Both the position numbers and the translations under genes were made by a program. Positions 20,741 through 32,915 of a DNA stretch of 64,000 nt are shown here, piece by piece (position 1 is the first letter of the stretch; each line of letters starts with the position of its first letter). The stretch comes from Halichondria panicea (taxonomy: Eukaryota > Porifera > Demospongiae > Suberitida > Halichondriidae): positions 842,001-906,000 of the forward strand of contig NC_087385.1 of assembly GCF_963675165.1 (NCBI RefSeq), read 5' to 3'. Below the pieces are notes generated by a model. That model had not been told where the DNA came from. It saw only the letters and a list, made by a program, of their open reading frames with translations, and did not search any database.

Positions 20741-21242
20741 ACACACACTGTCATGAGCAATCTTTACACATTGTACGACATGCTCTGCAACTAGACTAGA
20801 CCTAGACCTATAATATTGCCCATTGACAGGCCTATGGGTATAAGCTGTATGTGCAATATTCCTAGTATTCCTAGTTACACTCACCTACTCCTGCAGCGCT
20901 AGACAACCTTCAGATCTCTACACCTCCTCCAGCCATTTGGGAGTGGGCTCCCAACCTTTGCAATAGTGGGGGGCGTGGCTGGTATGCAAGACAACAGAAC
21001 TCCAACAACAATATATAACAGCTCTCTGATAATTATCTCTGAGGGAGTGTTCTACTGTCCATGACTTGTAAGTTGAAATACTGTGTCTCAGAGTTCATGT
21101 CAGTCATGTGATGGTTGTTGATCTGGTTAGGTCCTATAGCTAGCTAGCATGCATAATCTCAGTCCAGGCTGACCCGCAATGATTGTGTGTCAGTGTGTGT
21201 GTGTGATGCCATAAACACTGTCTCATGATCACTCTTGTGCAG
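20741..21242 (+). promoter_or_regulatory. Upstream region of kelch-kinase copy 2
   Basis: Contains an ACAATATATAACAG box at about 21008, followed by a possible leader exon ending in a CTT|GTAAGTTG donor near 21070, and the acceptor TTGTGCAG ending at 21242. Assignments are inferred from the copy 1 and copy 4 leaders. No coding gene is recognised. Confidence 0.35.
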
Positions 21243-21245
21243 GTA

Positions 21246-24200
21246 ATGGATGCTCCAGTTGAACCATCACCTCGTTTTAGTCAATTCTCTGCAGTTGACG
21301 GACACCATTACATGTGGAGGGGGGCTGGTCCAGGACAAGGGTCTAATATCATTGCTGTGTATGATCCAAGCACTGAGCTGTGGAGCCTCTTGCCCACCAC
21401 TGGACCTCTACCCCCTGGAGAGTATGGTGGTTGCTCTGTTTGTGTAGGTCGTTGCCTGTACACCTTTGGTGGTACTGACGGGTCTTCTTATGTCAATGAC
21501 ATGAGCAAGCTTGATCTGGACACTCTCCAGTGGACCAAAGTTCAAACCTCTGGTAGTCAGCCTATGAAAAAGCGAGGTTGTGGACTTGTCCGTGTGAATG
21601 AGAGAACTCTGTGCTGCTTTGGAGGAAAAGGTATTGACGGCACCACACAACCAGGATCAACATTCACCAAGAGTGGACGAAATAGACGAAATGGACAGAC
21701 AAACGAGTTTCATTTCTTTGACATACAAACCGGTAACTTACATTGTCAACATTCGCTGTATGCATACACTTATAGGGTATCTATCTACTGGTGGGCAGAG
21801 TCTCACCCTCACTCACATAGGAAACCATGTTCACTTTCAATTTTATAAGGATGATGTAACATTTCATGTACCATTCTCTAAATTGTCCCACCCCTACTTC
21901 CAGGTGTCTGGTCGTCCCCTGAGCTCAAAGGAGAGAGACCTCCTCCCTGTGAGGACTTCACCTTCACCATGGTGGACCAGCACAGGGCAGTCCTCTTTGG
22001 AGGGTACGAACGTGGCCGTGGTGAGGCTAATGATGTCTACCTCTTTGACTTCAGGACCATGGTGAGTTGGAATTAGTACTGCCATATTGAAATGCACAAT
22101 ACTGTGCATGTGTTCACTTTGTGTAGGAGGTCACTAAGGTGAAGCCAGTACAGGGAGAGCCATGGCCAGTGGGGAGATCACAACTTGCTGCCTGTTGTCT
22201 CAACTATGGCCAGGACCACCCTCAACTACTGGTGTACGGAGGAGTGGATAAAGGCTACAATACACTGAGGGATATGTGGATACTGGATGTAGATAATGGC
22301 AAGTGGACAGAGGTGAGTAAGTAATTGAAGTCTTAATTAGGACACTCTTAAATACTTGTGGCTGTACACACTCTTCTTTACTGTATTATTTGTGTTGATT
22401 TTGTTCAGATATACAATATATACTGCTACACTCAGTATTTATTTATCAGAGCATTATTTTTTGTGCCTCCAGGAGGCACCTCCTGAGTCAATGACACCAC
22501 GTTACTACCACTCCATCACTACCAGTCTGGGACCAGGACTCACTGAGGTCCTCGTGTTTGGAGGCAAGCGGGAGTGGAGGGGAGATGTCATTGCTGAGAC
22601 CACTGTACTGAGATTTGGTGAGCAGCTACTAGTACATGTACATGCAGCCGTCGGACACCGCTATAGACCTTTCTGCTAATTATGACTGTTTAATTAATCC
22701 TCCATGCTACCACGCTCAGCTGCTATATCCGCTCAACTATAATCTCTGTGACTACCAATAGCTTCTTGATCTTCAAGCTTTGGAATCTCCGTTCCTCGGT
22801 ATACTTTTCAACTATTACAGTCAGTACACGACAGACTATTGCTTGGAAACAAACGGACAGGAAACAAACGGACAGGAAACAAACGGCTTGGAAAGTACCG
22901 AGAGGTTCCAGACCGAGAAGGCTAGTTTACCGTGGTAGTCACCAGAGTCTAGTGTTGGGTGGATATAGCAGAGCGTGGGTAGCACGGATTGTATTGATTA
23001 CCCTGGTGCGTGCGCAGCAGGGTGGGTATAGAGTGATTGGTTTGTATATGTGTCGGTTTGTGTGTGTGTGTGGACACAAAAATGAGCTGTTTGACACTTT
23101 CATTGACTGATTAAACTGCTAATGAGTCATGTCTTGATACATATGCTAAATGGGAGCTACAGTTAGAGCTGCTACACTGTTGATAGTGCAATCAGACACT
23201 CTAAAGGATCAAGACTATCATTGTATTGCTTTCTTGTATATCTAGAATGCCATAGTTGATGGGCAGTCAAGAGAGAGAATGGGGAGCACAAAAGTTGACT
23301 CTATCACAGGCAGAAAGTGTCAAGACTCTTCAGAGATACTGAACATAAACATGATATGGAAACAGAAAGCAGTGCATTAGCAAACATTTTCATGTTTGTG
23401 CAGCTCTATAAATCTACAATTCAGTCAATTGGTTCATGTGTCTTGTTGTCTATGCTCCTTTTCTTGACACGATAGCTTTATATCACCCTGTTCTAGTTCT
23501 TAAAAGTAATTGGAGACTTTCCTTGCATCACACTCACCCATAGTAGAGCTGCAAACTTTTGCAAATAACATGCATTGCTCTGGCTTGCCACCTCATGCTT
23601 TTTGCCACTCAAAATGGTGGATGTATGTAACCACGCCCTTAATTAATGAGTTTTGGCCGAAAGTGGAAGGATCTGCATATTTTTATTTACCGTATAGCTG
23701 GTTATTTTCGAGGCACTAATTTTTCGCAGATTTCCCAAACAAAACATTTTCTTATTTTTGATGATGGCAGTTCAAATGACCACGCTCCTATAGTAATACC
23801 AATTTTCGAGGCACTAAATGTTCGTGTTCTGGGTCAATCCTCGAAAACCTCGAAAATAACCAGCTAATACAGCACAGTGGAACCTCGATTATCCAGTTAT
23901 ATAGAGGCAGGCCGGATACACGAATAGATAAACTATGCCATGATCCACCCACTTCATTGATAAACAGCATGGTAGTCTACGCATGCAAGAAGATAAGCAG
24001 GCTTGTTTCCATAGTAACAGCGCATGCGCATATAAGGGACATGCCCATTTTCTGAAATTGCCATGTCAGATAATCGAGGTTCTACTGTAATAAGAAGGTA
24101 ATTATGGTAAAAAGTTATTAATCTGTTTTGCCACTCTGCAATGAAGCTCAACGTACGAGGTGAATGCTCTATGAGTATCTTGTTACTGAGTAGAAAGGTT

Positions 24201-25607
24201 AAGATAGACAACTGTTACGTGTGAGACTAAGAACATGTGTTGTGCTGTTTTTAATTATGTGTTGTGGAAAACACATATTTTATATACTTCCTTATGTGTT
24301 GTGTTAACTGTCAGAAGCGCTATACACATAATGATTTGTCTTAATCTACAGAGTTGACTAGACCCTCAGCGTCTGTTGTTGGACCCTCGGCTGGGAAGTG
24401 GGCTCTCGTGGATGTGGCCCACAACGACACTAGAGACTCCGCCCAGCGACTGAGTGAGAAGAAGATCAGACAAGCCTCATCAGTCAGTGAGACCAGCGAC
24501 CACTCCTCTCAAGACCGGGTGAGGGCTCTGGAACAACAGTTACGAGCAGCAGAGCAGAAACTGCACGACACTCGACGTCACCACCAACTACAGTTGCAAG
24601 AGAAAGATCGTGAATTGGCTATTAAAGATCGAGAATTGACCGAGGCCAACCGTCGCCATGGAAATGTGGAGGAAAGAGCACAACTAACAGAACAAAGAGA
24701 GCAAGCTACACAATTAGTGAAAGATCGTGAATTGGCTGAGGCTAACAGAAGAGAAGCTGACCTGTCTGCTCAAAACACAGCTCTCAGGAGGGAGTTAGAA
24801 GGCAAGACGAAAGAGTTAGCAGCACACAACACAGAGGTGTGGAGGATTCCGGCCAACAAAGTAATCACGATGGGAACGATTGGCACTGGGGGATGGGGGG
24901 AGGTGCTGGAGGGAACAGTGAGCGTGGCCGTCAAGCGACTCTTTGCTGCCATTGTCAACCCACGCAATCTGGAGAGACTCCAGAGAGAAATGATGCTCTT
25001 GGCTGAAGTACGACACCCCAACCTGGTGCAGTTCATTGGGGCAGTGTTTGACCAGTCCCCTCCTCTCATCATCACCGAGCTTTTGGACATGAATCTCCGA
25101 CAAGCATACGAGCGAAAGCAATTGGACCCAGGAAACCGTCTCTCGATCTTCATGGACATTGCCCTAGCTCTGAACTACCTGCACCAGCGCTACGATCCCA
25201 TCATCCACCGTGATGTGAGTGCTCCCAACGTCCTCCTCCAGCGAATGCCCAACCACCAGTGGAAGGGGAAGGTCTCTGACCTCGGCTCAGCCAACTTCCT
25301 GCAGCATGCTCATACGATGGGAGAGGGGGCCATAATCTACTCCCCTCCTGAAGTCATGCCTCAACCGCTTGCACGACCTCCTCCACAAACTGTCAAGATT
25401 GACGTGTACAGCTACGGCATTGTGTTAGCTGAAGTGACTGCCAGTCGATTTCCGAGTCAAGACAATTTCCCTGAGATGTTTGAGAGAATCAAGAGAGAGC
25501 GTCCTGCTGTGTACGAGCTGATACTCGGCTGTATTGAGAGAGAGCCCAGCCATCGACCCAGCATGGCACAGGTGATGGTGAAACTGAACAAAATAGCACC
25601 CTTTTAA
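21246..25607 (+). CDS. Kelch-coiled-coil-protein kinase, copy 2
   Basis: Exons 21246-21732, 21904-22061, 22127-22312, 22473-22617 and 24352-25607 are in phase and give 743 residues. The six kelch repeats lie before residue 326, the coiled coil is shorter than in copy 1 because one KDRELxEANRR unit is reduced, and the kinase keeps the glycine loop (GTGGWG), VAVK, HRDVSAPN, SDLGSA and SPPEV. The kinase core is almost identical to copies 1 and 4, but the N-lobe after VAVKRL (FAAIVNPRNLERLQREM) differs from their HEEIALPIYIEKMEREM. The start MDAPVEPS follows the acceptor at 21242; an in-frame ATG at 21225 lies before it and would be intronic. Intron 4 is 1734 bp because of inserted repeats; the others are 65-171 bp. 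Confidence 0.87.
23688..23870. mobile_element. TACCGTATAG MITE, second member
   Basis: Ends TACCGTATAGCTGGTTATTT and the inverted AAATAACCAGCTAATAC. Related to 180-378 by the TACCGTATAG ...TTTCGAGG end. Confidence 0.65.
23875..24087. mobile_element. Tigger/pogo-like MITE
   Basis: Starts CAGTGGAACCTCGATTATCC and ends with inverted GATAATCGAGGTTCTACTG, a classic Tigger-type terminus. 213 bp, no coding capacity. Confidence 0.7.
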
Positions 25608-26490
25608 TGTGAACACTTATCTAGTACTTTTTTTTTTATATATGATTTGCTGCAACATTGTGGATATGTGCATTTAGATTATATAGATCTACTTAGTGAG
25701 TTTTAAAATTAAGTTTGGCTTTGACTTTTGTGTAGGTGTGTGGTTTGCACTCTCCTATTATGATGATGATGAATTATAGTGTCATGCTAATGGTAAAAAA
25801 AAAAAAGAAGTATACAAGGAAGGAGAGAGCTCAGACAAGGACTGAAATAGAAATACTCTCACCACCTAGGCTTCCTTGCTAGTGGCCAACCCAGAGAGTG
25901 GGTCCAGTGAGGAGAAGAATTATGTATTTACACCAGAGCAGTATACTGTCACCATGCAGGTGAGTACAATGTAGGTGATTGGTAGCTTGTAGGGGGACCT
26001 TTGAGAAGAGTGTATACGTACGATACAAGATGTAGTTAATAGTGTGTCCCAGCCTTACAAGCTGAGGGGACGTATGTTATATATATAGGGATAGGTACTT
26101 CAGGGCTTTTGATCTGGCAGCTTAATGTGTGTTTAGTTACTAGTAGCCCAGAATCCAGCAATCTGATTGGTCAGTACAGGGTTTATATTTCCCATATTAT
26201 TAACCTGTATAAACCTGTAATTTTCATGTTCACAACAACCATTCATTATTAATTTTTGTGTTTTTCAAACATGTTTTTTGTATAATTATTGTATTATAAA
26301 AAACAATGAGAAGTAACTGTTTTGTTTTGGTAATGACAAAAAATTATAATGTTCAGTCGCTGTTAATACGTTGGTTGTTGGATGTAGGCATATAGAGAGA
26401 TTGATGGTATAACGTTGCAGGCACTAAAGTTAAACTTTGGAGGCATAAATTGACAGCAGTTGGTTTGTGAGTTTTGTTGCACTGCCATCT
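25608..26490 (+). other. Region downstream of copy 2 with an inverted DnaJ-intron remnant
   Basis: Bases 25970-26150 resemble the reverse complement of 575-760, the intron beside the DnaJ ALCGF exon. A block at about 25870-25963 between CACCTAG and GTGAGT encodes LLVANPESGSSEEKNY then VFTPEQYTVTMQ, an unrecognised possible exon. The orientation is opposite to DnaJ copies A-C. The rest is AT-rich without a gene. Confidence 0.35.
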
Positions 26491-26599
26491 GTGAGTGATC
26501 AGTGTGTACCAGTATATATGTTAATTGGCTTTACGTTGAGGATGTCTGAAACTGACTTCTTTTGACACTCAGAAGTTCTCTTGTAGCTGCAAACTCCTT

Positions 26600-27131
26600 C
26601 CAAGCTTCGGTGTCCAGTTGTTTCCATTATCATTTGTTCGTCCACTCCAGCGTAGTAGAGTCTAGTAGCAGCAGTTGCACGGAGTATGTATTAGAGGTTC
26701 AGCCTTCTTTTGTGACCCTAGTCCAGCTCTCTGCAAGCGCTTCATTTCGGAGTCTAGGCACACTCGAAAGTCAGCAAAACAAGCATCCTTGAACAGGTCA
26801 ATCCCGGGATTTCCATTCTAATTATTCACCTTATGCAGATATCACTATCCAAACTGTACACTGCACCTGCCGTGATAAGAGGCCTGCAGACACTTTGCTT
26901 CATTCGCTTTGAGTTAGGTAGAGAAGATTGTGCAGGTTCTGTTGGCTCGTCCAGCTCCTCCTCCTTTCTTGAAAGAGTAGCCAGCTCCGCCTCCACATTT
27001 ATGTCGTAGAGGGCGGGGTCAATGGGCTCGGTCATTATTATGCCGAGTACTTCTTCAGAAAAGAGCTTGTCTAGGCCTAGGTCTTTGTCCGCGTCCATTC
27101 TTTCGGTTAGTTTTTGAAATGAACCTAGCAA
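26600..27131 (-). pseudogene. Crypton-type / DUF3504 (KIAA1958-like) protein fragment
   Basis: The minus strand at 26826-27131 encodes 101 residues rich in Glu and Asp. It is followed, in a shifted frame at about 26680-26810, by NPGIDLFKDACFADFRVCLD and SEMKRLQRAGLGSQKKAEPL. The second part matches my memory of the DUF3504 signature (LDxEMKRL-x-GLG-x-KKxAEPL) of Crypton tyrosine-recombinase-derived proteins such as KIAA1958, QRICH1 and ZMYM proteins. A stop and frame change separate the two parts and no recombinase core remains, so it is a decayed fragment. Confidence 0.6.
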
Positions 27132-27138
27132 CTAAACT

Positions 27139-28252
27139 CGTTAGATACTGTTTAGTCGGTATCTATGGGAATTATAAGCCCGCAGGCACTCGTAGTACCC
27201 TCGCTTCGCTCGGGATACTACAGCAGGCCTTTGGGCTTATAATTCCCATAGATCCCATTTGAGTGTATTTAGCAGGGAACTATGAGCTATAGTACCGGTA
27301 CTATACAATAGTCACGCACTTGCGTCAAAACCACACACCATTTTTTACATGCAATGTACCCTTATAACCGCCCATAATCCCGAAATTATGCACATTATAT
27401 GCGTAATATACATACACAATTAAGTGTACCTGTAGCCAAACTCTATATCCGTAACACCAACACATCCCAACTTGGATCTCACAAATTTGACATTATGCAT
27501 ATTATACACAATTAAAATAATTATTTGACATTATGCACATTATGCAGCTCAATTATACATCAAATATAAAATTTGACGTTATGCATATTATGCATAATAT
27601 ACACCACTTACTAAAATGTGACATTATGCACAATATGCATAACAATTATACATCAAGTATAAAATGCATAATGTCATAATTATTACATCACTTGTATGAA
27701 TGTGACATTATGCACATTATACATTTTTATATCAACATTATATGTTACATGTATAATGTGGGGATGTTATGCAATTATATACATATAATGTCATGCTAAT
27801 GTCAGTATAACATGCATAAATAACCAATCCTGCACACTTATGCAAAACTGAGGGAGGAGCTGGATGTTTCCGTTTTGTGGGTGGAGCTAGCCTGCTAGGA
27901 CTCTAATTTTGTCCATCAAACTGAGGTGGAAGGAACAGGGTTGACTTGAATAGAGACCACAGATTTAGTAGAGACACAGAGATGCCAACTTCAGATATTA
28001 GTTTTCAAAAGAATAATGATGCAGTTGCTAGGTTGGCTGTTTATATAGGTTGACTGTTGCTAAGCTAGTGCATTCCTAGTAGCCAATAGGTTTTGGGATC
28101 TAAATCAGTTAGAACATGTGCATTCGGTATCTATGGTTATAGTGTCCCCCATCCCTCGGGCTAAAGCCCTCGAGCTTTGGGACACTATAACACATAGATA
28201 CCTCATGCCCATGTTCTAACTATAACATAGATACCTCCTAAACAGTATCTAA
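27139..28252. mobile_element. About 1.1-kb inverted-repeat element with foldback ends
   Basis: GTTAGATACTGTTTAG near 27139 pairs with the inverted copy near 28250. Each end also forms its own hairpin around GGTATCTATGG (27168-27254 and 28122-28205) with CCCTCG/CGAGG loops. Between them lies the palindromic AT-rich block. No transposase is visible. Confidence 0.55.
27360..27800. repeat. AT-rich block of repeated, self-complementary TTATGCAT motifs
   Basis: Repeated TGACATTATGCACATTAT and its inverse (ATGCATAATGTCA), at least eight occurrences on both strands, so single strands could fold extensively. Confidence 0.7.
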
Positions 28253-28375
28253 CTTATATAGTATAGTCTTGTAGCTAACAGTGGTAATTGTGTTGTGTGG
28301 GTATAGATCTATAGACACATGAGGCTTTACTAATCCTTACAATCTACTGAAAGTAGTAGTATGCATGGTTACAAT

Positions 28376-28383
28376 GTGCGTGT

Positions 28384-28427
<44 letters not shown>

Positions 28428-28470
28428 ATGTGCATGTGTGTGTGCGTGCATGTGTGTGTGCGTGTTTTAG
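28376..28470. repeat. (TG)n microsatellite
   Basis: About 95 bp of TG/TGCG repeats directly before the DnaJ exon fragment at 28499, the same neighbourhood as the microsatellite beside that exon in copy B. Confidence 0.9.
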
Positions 28471-28498
28471 TGTGTGTACTGGTGCAGGCTGTGTCCAG

Positions 28499-28602
28499 GT
28501 GAGGGGGTTCCAGTGTTCAGGAGGCCTCATGTCAATTAAGGGCAACCTCTATGTTCAGTTCACCTTACTGACTCTGGTTTCCTGGAGGAGAGTCAACTTA
28601 TA
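28499..28602 (+). pseudogene. DNAJA-like exon fragment, copy D (opposite orientation)
   Basis: GTGAGGGGGTTCCAGTGTTC encodes [12 protein letters not shown] as in the DnaJ exons at 16622 and 37630, but on the + strand. It then has a 2-base insertion with a stop and lacks about 15 bases of the QFTIQFPD region. Clearly dead. Confidence 0.75.
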
Positions 28603-28993
28603 GTAGCTAAGTGGAACCTCTGAATAACGAACAAGTTGGTACAGGAGGTTTTGTCTGTTATTATGCATCCTGTTTTCCCAGTATTTATGCATGACACTAT
28701 TTTCATTTTATTTTATTCCTGATGATTTGTAGTACTCACAACGAAGCTTAGACTCTATACTTAAAGACCGAAGTGTGTCAGAGTGTGTACAACCAACTGT
28801 GTAAGTCATACAATAACACAAACCATATGTAGAGCCGCAGAATGTGACATATATTTATATATAGCTCAATCTGTATACTGCTCACATACGCACAATTTGT
28901 CTGCATGCATGGTTAACTTAAAGTGTTGAGTGTATATATAGATTCTACTGTACATAACATGCACACACTGCATGTCCTCACTCCTGCATGCAG
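28603..28993. other. Upstream flank of pseudogene copy 3
   Basis: Contains AGTGGAACCTCTGAATAACG, a partial Tigger-like end, and AT-rich sequence. An acceptor GCATGCAG ends at 28993. No gene seen. Confidence 0.4.
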
Positions 28994-28996
28994 GTA

Positions 28997-31580
28997 ATGG
29001 ATGCTCCCATTGAACCATCACCTCGTTGGGGTCAATGTTCTGCTGTAGCTGACGGACACCATTACGTGTGGAGGGGGATTGGTCCAGGACTGGGGTCTAA
29101 CATCATTGCTGTGTGTGATCCAAGTACTGAGCTGTGGAGCCTCTTGGCCACTACTGGACCTCTACCCTATGGAGAGTATGGCGGTCGCTCTGTTTGTGTA
29201 GGTCGTTGCCTGTACACCTTTGGTGGTCATGATGGGTCTTCTTTTTTCTACAATGACATGGGCAAGCTTGATTTAGACACTCTCCAGTGGACTGAATTTC
29301 AATCCTCTGGTAGTCAGCCTATGAAAAAAATTTGCTGTGGACTTGTCCGTGTGAATGAAAAAACTCTGTGCTGCTTTGGAGGTTATTGTATTGAGGGCCC
29401 CACACAACCAGGAGCAACATTCACCAGAAGCACACGATTTACTGATGGACGTGGATGGACAAATGAAATCCAATTCTTTAATATAGAAAATGGTAATGCT
29501 ATCCCTCCTGATTTATACTACTATCCCTTTGTTATTCTATTGACCCTATCTCCAGGTGTATGGTCGTCCCCTGAGCTCAAAGGAGAGAGACCTCCCTGCG
29601 CTAACATCACCTTCACCATGGTGGACCAGCATAGGGCAGTCCTCTTTGGAGGGAGCCAACCTGAACGTAATGGGGTCAATGATGTCTACCTTTTCAATTT
29701 CAGGGACATGGTAAGTTGATAAGATTTCTGTGTTTCAGCGTGATAATTTTCGAATCAAATTCAGCACCTACTCTATACCTGCATATAGCTATGATGTTTG
29801 TTCACTGTGTGTATAGGAGGTCACTAAGGTGAAGCCAGTAGATGGAGAGCCATGGCCAGTGGGGAGGAGATATCATGCTGCCTGTTGTCTCAACTATGAC
29901 CAGGACCATCCTCAATTTCTGGTGCACAGAGGAGAAAGTGTGGACGACAAAGTACTGGGGGACATGTAGATATTTAATGTTGACACTGGCAAGTGGACAG
30001 AGGTGAGAATGGTGGTTTAGACTACCTTTATATCCCATTGCTACGTTGTTGCCAAGTGCAATATGCAGCATAATGCACTGCTGAAAGTCATATTGCACTG
30101 ACCGCAAAGTCATATTGCACTAACCACAAAACGCCCCTCTGGCATAATTAATTTAATTAAATATTGTATCATGAGAAATAACAAGTATCAAAGTAAGTCC
30201 AGCCATGCAGGAATGTTTAGCACTGCTGGAGTTTCTTCTTTGCAACCATGCAGGTTTTAAAATCGTCCCAGAGGCTCATTTTGTGAAGATTCTGTGTTCC
30301 TAGACCTAGATCTAGTCATCCACTTCTTGATGCAGGGTCAATTCTGGCTTCACCATAGCACTAGAAGAGGATCTTTTTGCAGGGGGCTTGAGCTGTTTTG
30401 CAGCAGTGTAGAGGCGAGCTTCTTTGGCTTGGTTGTGATGCCAAGGAGATAGTGGTGGGGCTGTTTCTTCGCAGCATGCAGTAAATGGGGTGGGGCTGTT
30501 TCTTTGCAGCAGTAGCGGGGTGGGGCTGTTTTGCAGCACCAGAAGTGGGGTGGGGCTGTTTTGCAGTGGTTTCAGCGTTGGAACTCCAACAATTTTGTGT
30601 CAAGCCATTCGTCAGTCATGCCAATCTTATACGCTGCATATACTGGCGTCTAGGAGAGAGAAGAGATGGAGCTGTGTCTAGAGTTGTCTTTGTCATCATT
30701 TTTTTTGTGCAGTTTATATTGTGTTACTAAGACAGTGTTATGTTGCTATGCCCTCGGGATATAAACTAGTTATTACACGTGCACTCGGGATGCATGGAAT
30801 ATATTGCACTCAGCCCTCGGGGCTTACGCCCTCGTGCGTGCTAGTATACTCTGTACCAGTGCATGTATACTGTATAACTAGAATATTTTGCGAATGAACA
30901 ACTTTTGCAAATGAGCCAAATGAGCAGAAATGTTGACCATTTGCGATATAACTATTGCGTTCTGGCAAGGATCGTGTGTATTTACTAGTAATAATTTAGG
31001 TTTTGCGGATTTTATTGTTGCGAATGAATCAACCATCGCAAAGTTTGCAAATTAATGTTTGAAAACATTCTATAGTAATACGGTACATACACATTAAAAG
31101 TCATTGCCTGTTTTGTACATTTTATATCTCCAGCTGGTAACACCTGAGTCAGTGAAACCATGTTACTTCCACTCCATCACTGCCACCAGTCTGGGACTAG
31201 GACTCACCGAGGTCCTCGTGTTTGGAGGCCGATTGGAAAATCATAGGACAGTTGATGAAACCACCATACTGAGATTTGGTTAGCATGCAGCTATACTGTT
31301 GGATATAGACAAGTATAATTATATGCACCGTATTTTTTATACTATACAATGATTCTGAATGCATAATTATTATACTGTTACATTTGTTCCTTAATCCCCC
31401 CTACAGAGTTGACTGGACCCTCAGCATCTGTTGCTCGACCCTCGGCTGAGAAGTGGGCTCTCGTGGATGTGGCCAACAACGACACTAGAGGCTCCGCCCA
31501 GCGACTGAGTGAGAAGAGGATCAGACAAGCAACTGCTCGTGCCTATCAGTCAGTGAGACCAGCGACCACTATAGAGAAAG
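28997..31580 (+). pseudogene. Kelch-coiled-coil-kinase copy 3, kinase deleted
   Basis: Exons 28997-29492, 29556-29710 and 29817-about 30003 are in phase and encode kelch repeats 1-5, but TAG at 29967-29969 replaces the Trp codon of the GDMW motif. Exon 4 (31134-31279) is recognisable but ends in GTTAGC instead of GTGAGC. Exon 5 (from 31408) loses 2 bp in the GCCTCATCAG region, which shifts the frame, and then breaks off near 31565. Sequence typical of the 3' flank resumes at about 31720, so the coiled coil and the whole kinase were deleted. A truncated kelch-only product of about 267 residues could still be made from the first three exons. Confidence 0.85.
30004..31133 (+). other. Enlarged intron 3 of pseudogene copy 3
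   Basis: Contains a local repeat of GGGGTGGGGCTGTTTTGCAG units (30486-30565, about four copies) and, at 30750-30850, GC-richer CCCTCGGG motifs. The minus-strand frames here are proline/glutamine-rich by-products. No gene recognised. Confidence 0.5.
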
Positions 31581-32370
31581 GCTTTCATTGTGTATATATA
31601 GCAACATAATCTTTTTATGATACTTTATATATACCCATGCAGCAGGGGTCAGCTATGCGGCATCTGCATTTTAACGATTTGGCGTTGGTTTTTGTATAAG
31701 TGTATACTTGTGTGTTTGCGTGTTTGCACTCTCCAATTATGATGATTACTCAGTCATTTTACCTTTCACAATTATGATGAGTGGTGGCAAACGTTATTTA
31801 CATAATAGAATACTAGCAGTAATGATACAATGCATGGTGTTATAATTATATTATATAATTTTCAAAAATCAATTGGCTATCAAAAAGTGACTGGAAATAT
31901 CCCTAAATAATTATAATAAGAGGGTAGGTGGCAGGAGTAAAGTGTATCCAAATACAGAAATGTAATTAACCTTAAAGTGGGTGTGGTTTTACATTTATAA
32001 ATGTGTGTAGTGATTCAGGTGTGCATGCGCAATTTCAAATGTTGTATGTCTGTTATGTCTGCTGTGCCTGCTGTGTCCGCTGTGTCCGCTGTGTCTGTTG
32101 TGCAGAATACAACCACGCCCACACACATGTATCAATTACATTCCTTATTGGATACACTTTACTCCTGCCACCTACCAATAAGAGTGCCCTGAGAATATCT
32201 ATATAATTGAATGGATCGAGATGTATGACTGGCTGAGCACCTTTTTGGTCTTTAATTCCCTCAGCTTGTAGATCCAATTTGCTCATACCTAGTACCTATA
32301 TATATACGTTTAGGAATAAGCAGATGTTTGGCAATTTTCTGTTGCAAGTGCATGCACTGCAATCCACTGT
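31581..32370. other. Flank between copy 3 and ZFAND1-like copy B
   Basis: 31720-31810 matches the 3' flank of copies 1 and 4. 32040-32100 is a run of TGTGTCCGC-like short repeats. No gene recognised. Confidence 0.5.
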
Positions 32371-32594
32371 ACCATTGTCAGTGGAACCCTGTAACATTGG
32401 GGAATAAGATATTGGCCATTATACAGAGGTGTCCTTTGTTGAGGGGTTGTTTTGTACTGGGTACTTGACCTTTTATTAATATCTGCTGTTGCCGGGCCTT
32501 TCTGCAGGATGGTTGTTACATGAGTTCCACTAGCACTGATTATTATATTGCATGTCATAACAAAGTACATGAACCTAATACACACAATGAATAG

Positions 32595-32915
32595 GAGTGG
32601 TGTGTTGGACGGACGGTCGATTATATTGCTCAGAGATTCAAACTAAAGAACGACAATCACAAAGCACATGCTCAAGTAAGTGAGACCACTAATACACTAA
32701 CTGTTTGAGTGGCTCCTCTACAGAAGCTGTGTCTGTATTGTGAGGGTGCAGTACTGGGCATGTCTGATAAGCTACAGGACCTTATACACACTGTCATCAC
32801 CATGGGAACTACACTTACACTAGAATATGAATGCAATCCTAATTATTGTTGTGTGAAGTTTGTAAAAGTGGGTGGGGCTGCTGACATTACAGACATTTTG
32901 AATGTGTCTTGGTGA
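32595..32915 (+). pseudogene. ZFAND1-like C-terminal fragment, copy B
   Basis: Exon 32595-32675 encodes EWCVGRTVDYIAQRFKLKND and ends CAA|GTAAGT; exon 32724-32915 encodes KLCLYCEGAVLGMSDKLQDL onward to a TGA. The frame is open across both, unlike copy A, but the exon with VYFEVELP and the AN1 zinc fingers are missing upstream, so this is a gene end without its beginning. The exon finishes 136 bp before the start of kelch-kinase copy 4, and its last bases are reused as that gene's probable leader region. A read-through or shared transcript is possible but unproven. Confidence 0.6.

Larger units (their letters stand above)
22618..24351 (+). other. Enlarged intron 4 of copy 2, filled with inserted elements
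   Basis: About 120 bp in copy 1, 1734 bp here. It holds three GGAAACAAACGGACA units (22848-22890), the MITE at 23688-23870 and a Tigger-like MITE at 23875-24087. The remainder (22900-23690) shows no gene. Confidence 0.65.

Noticed and set aside
24354-25607. Stand-alone kinase gene without kelch domain
   Set aside because: The frame opens at a splice acceptor, and the kelch exons upstream are in phase with good splice sites; the long intron explains the separation.
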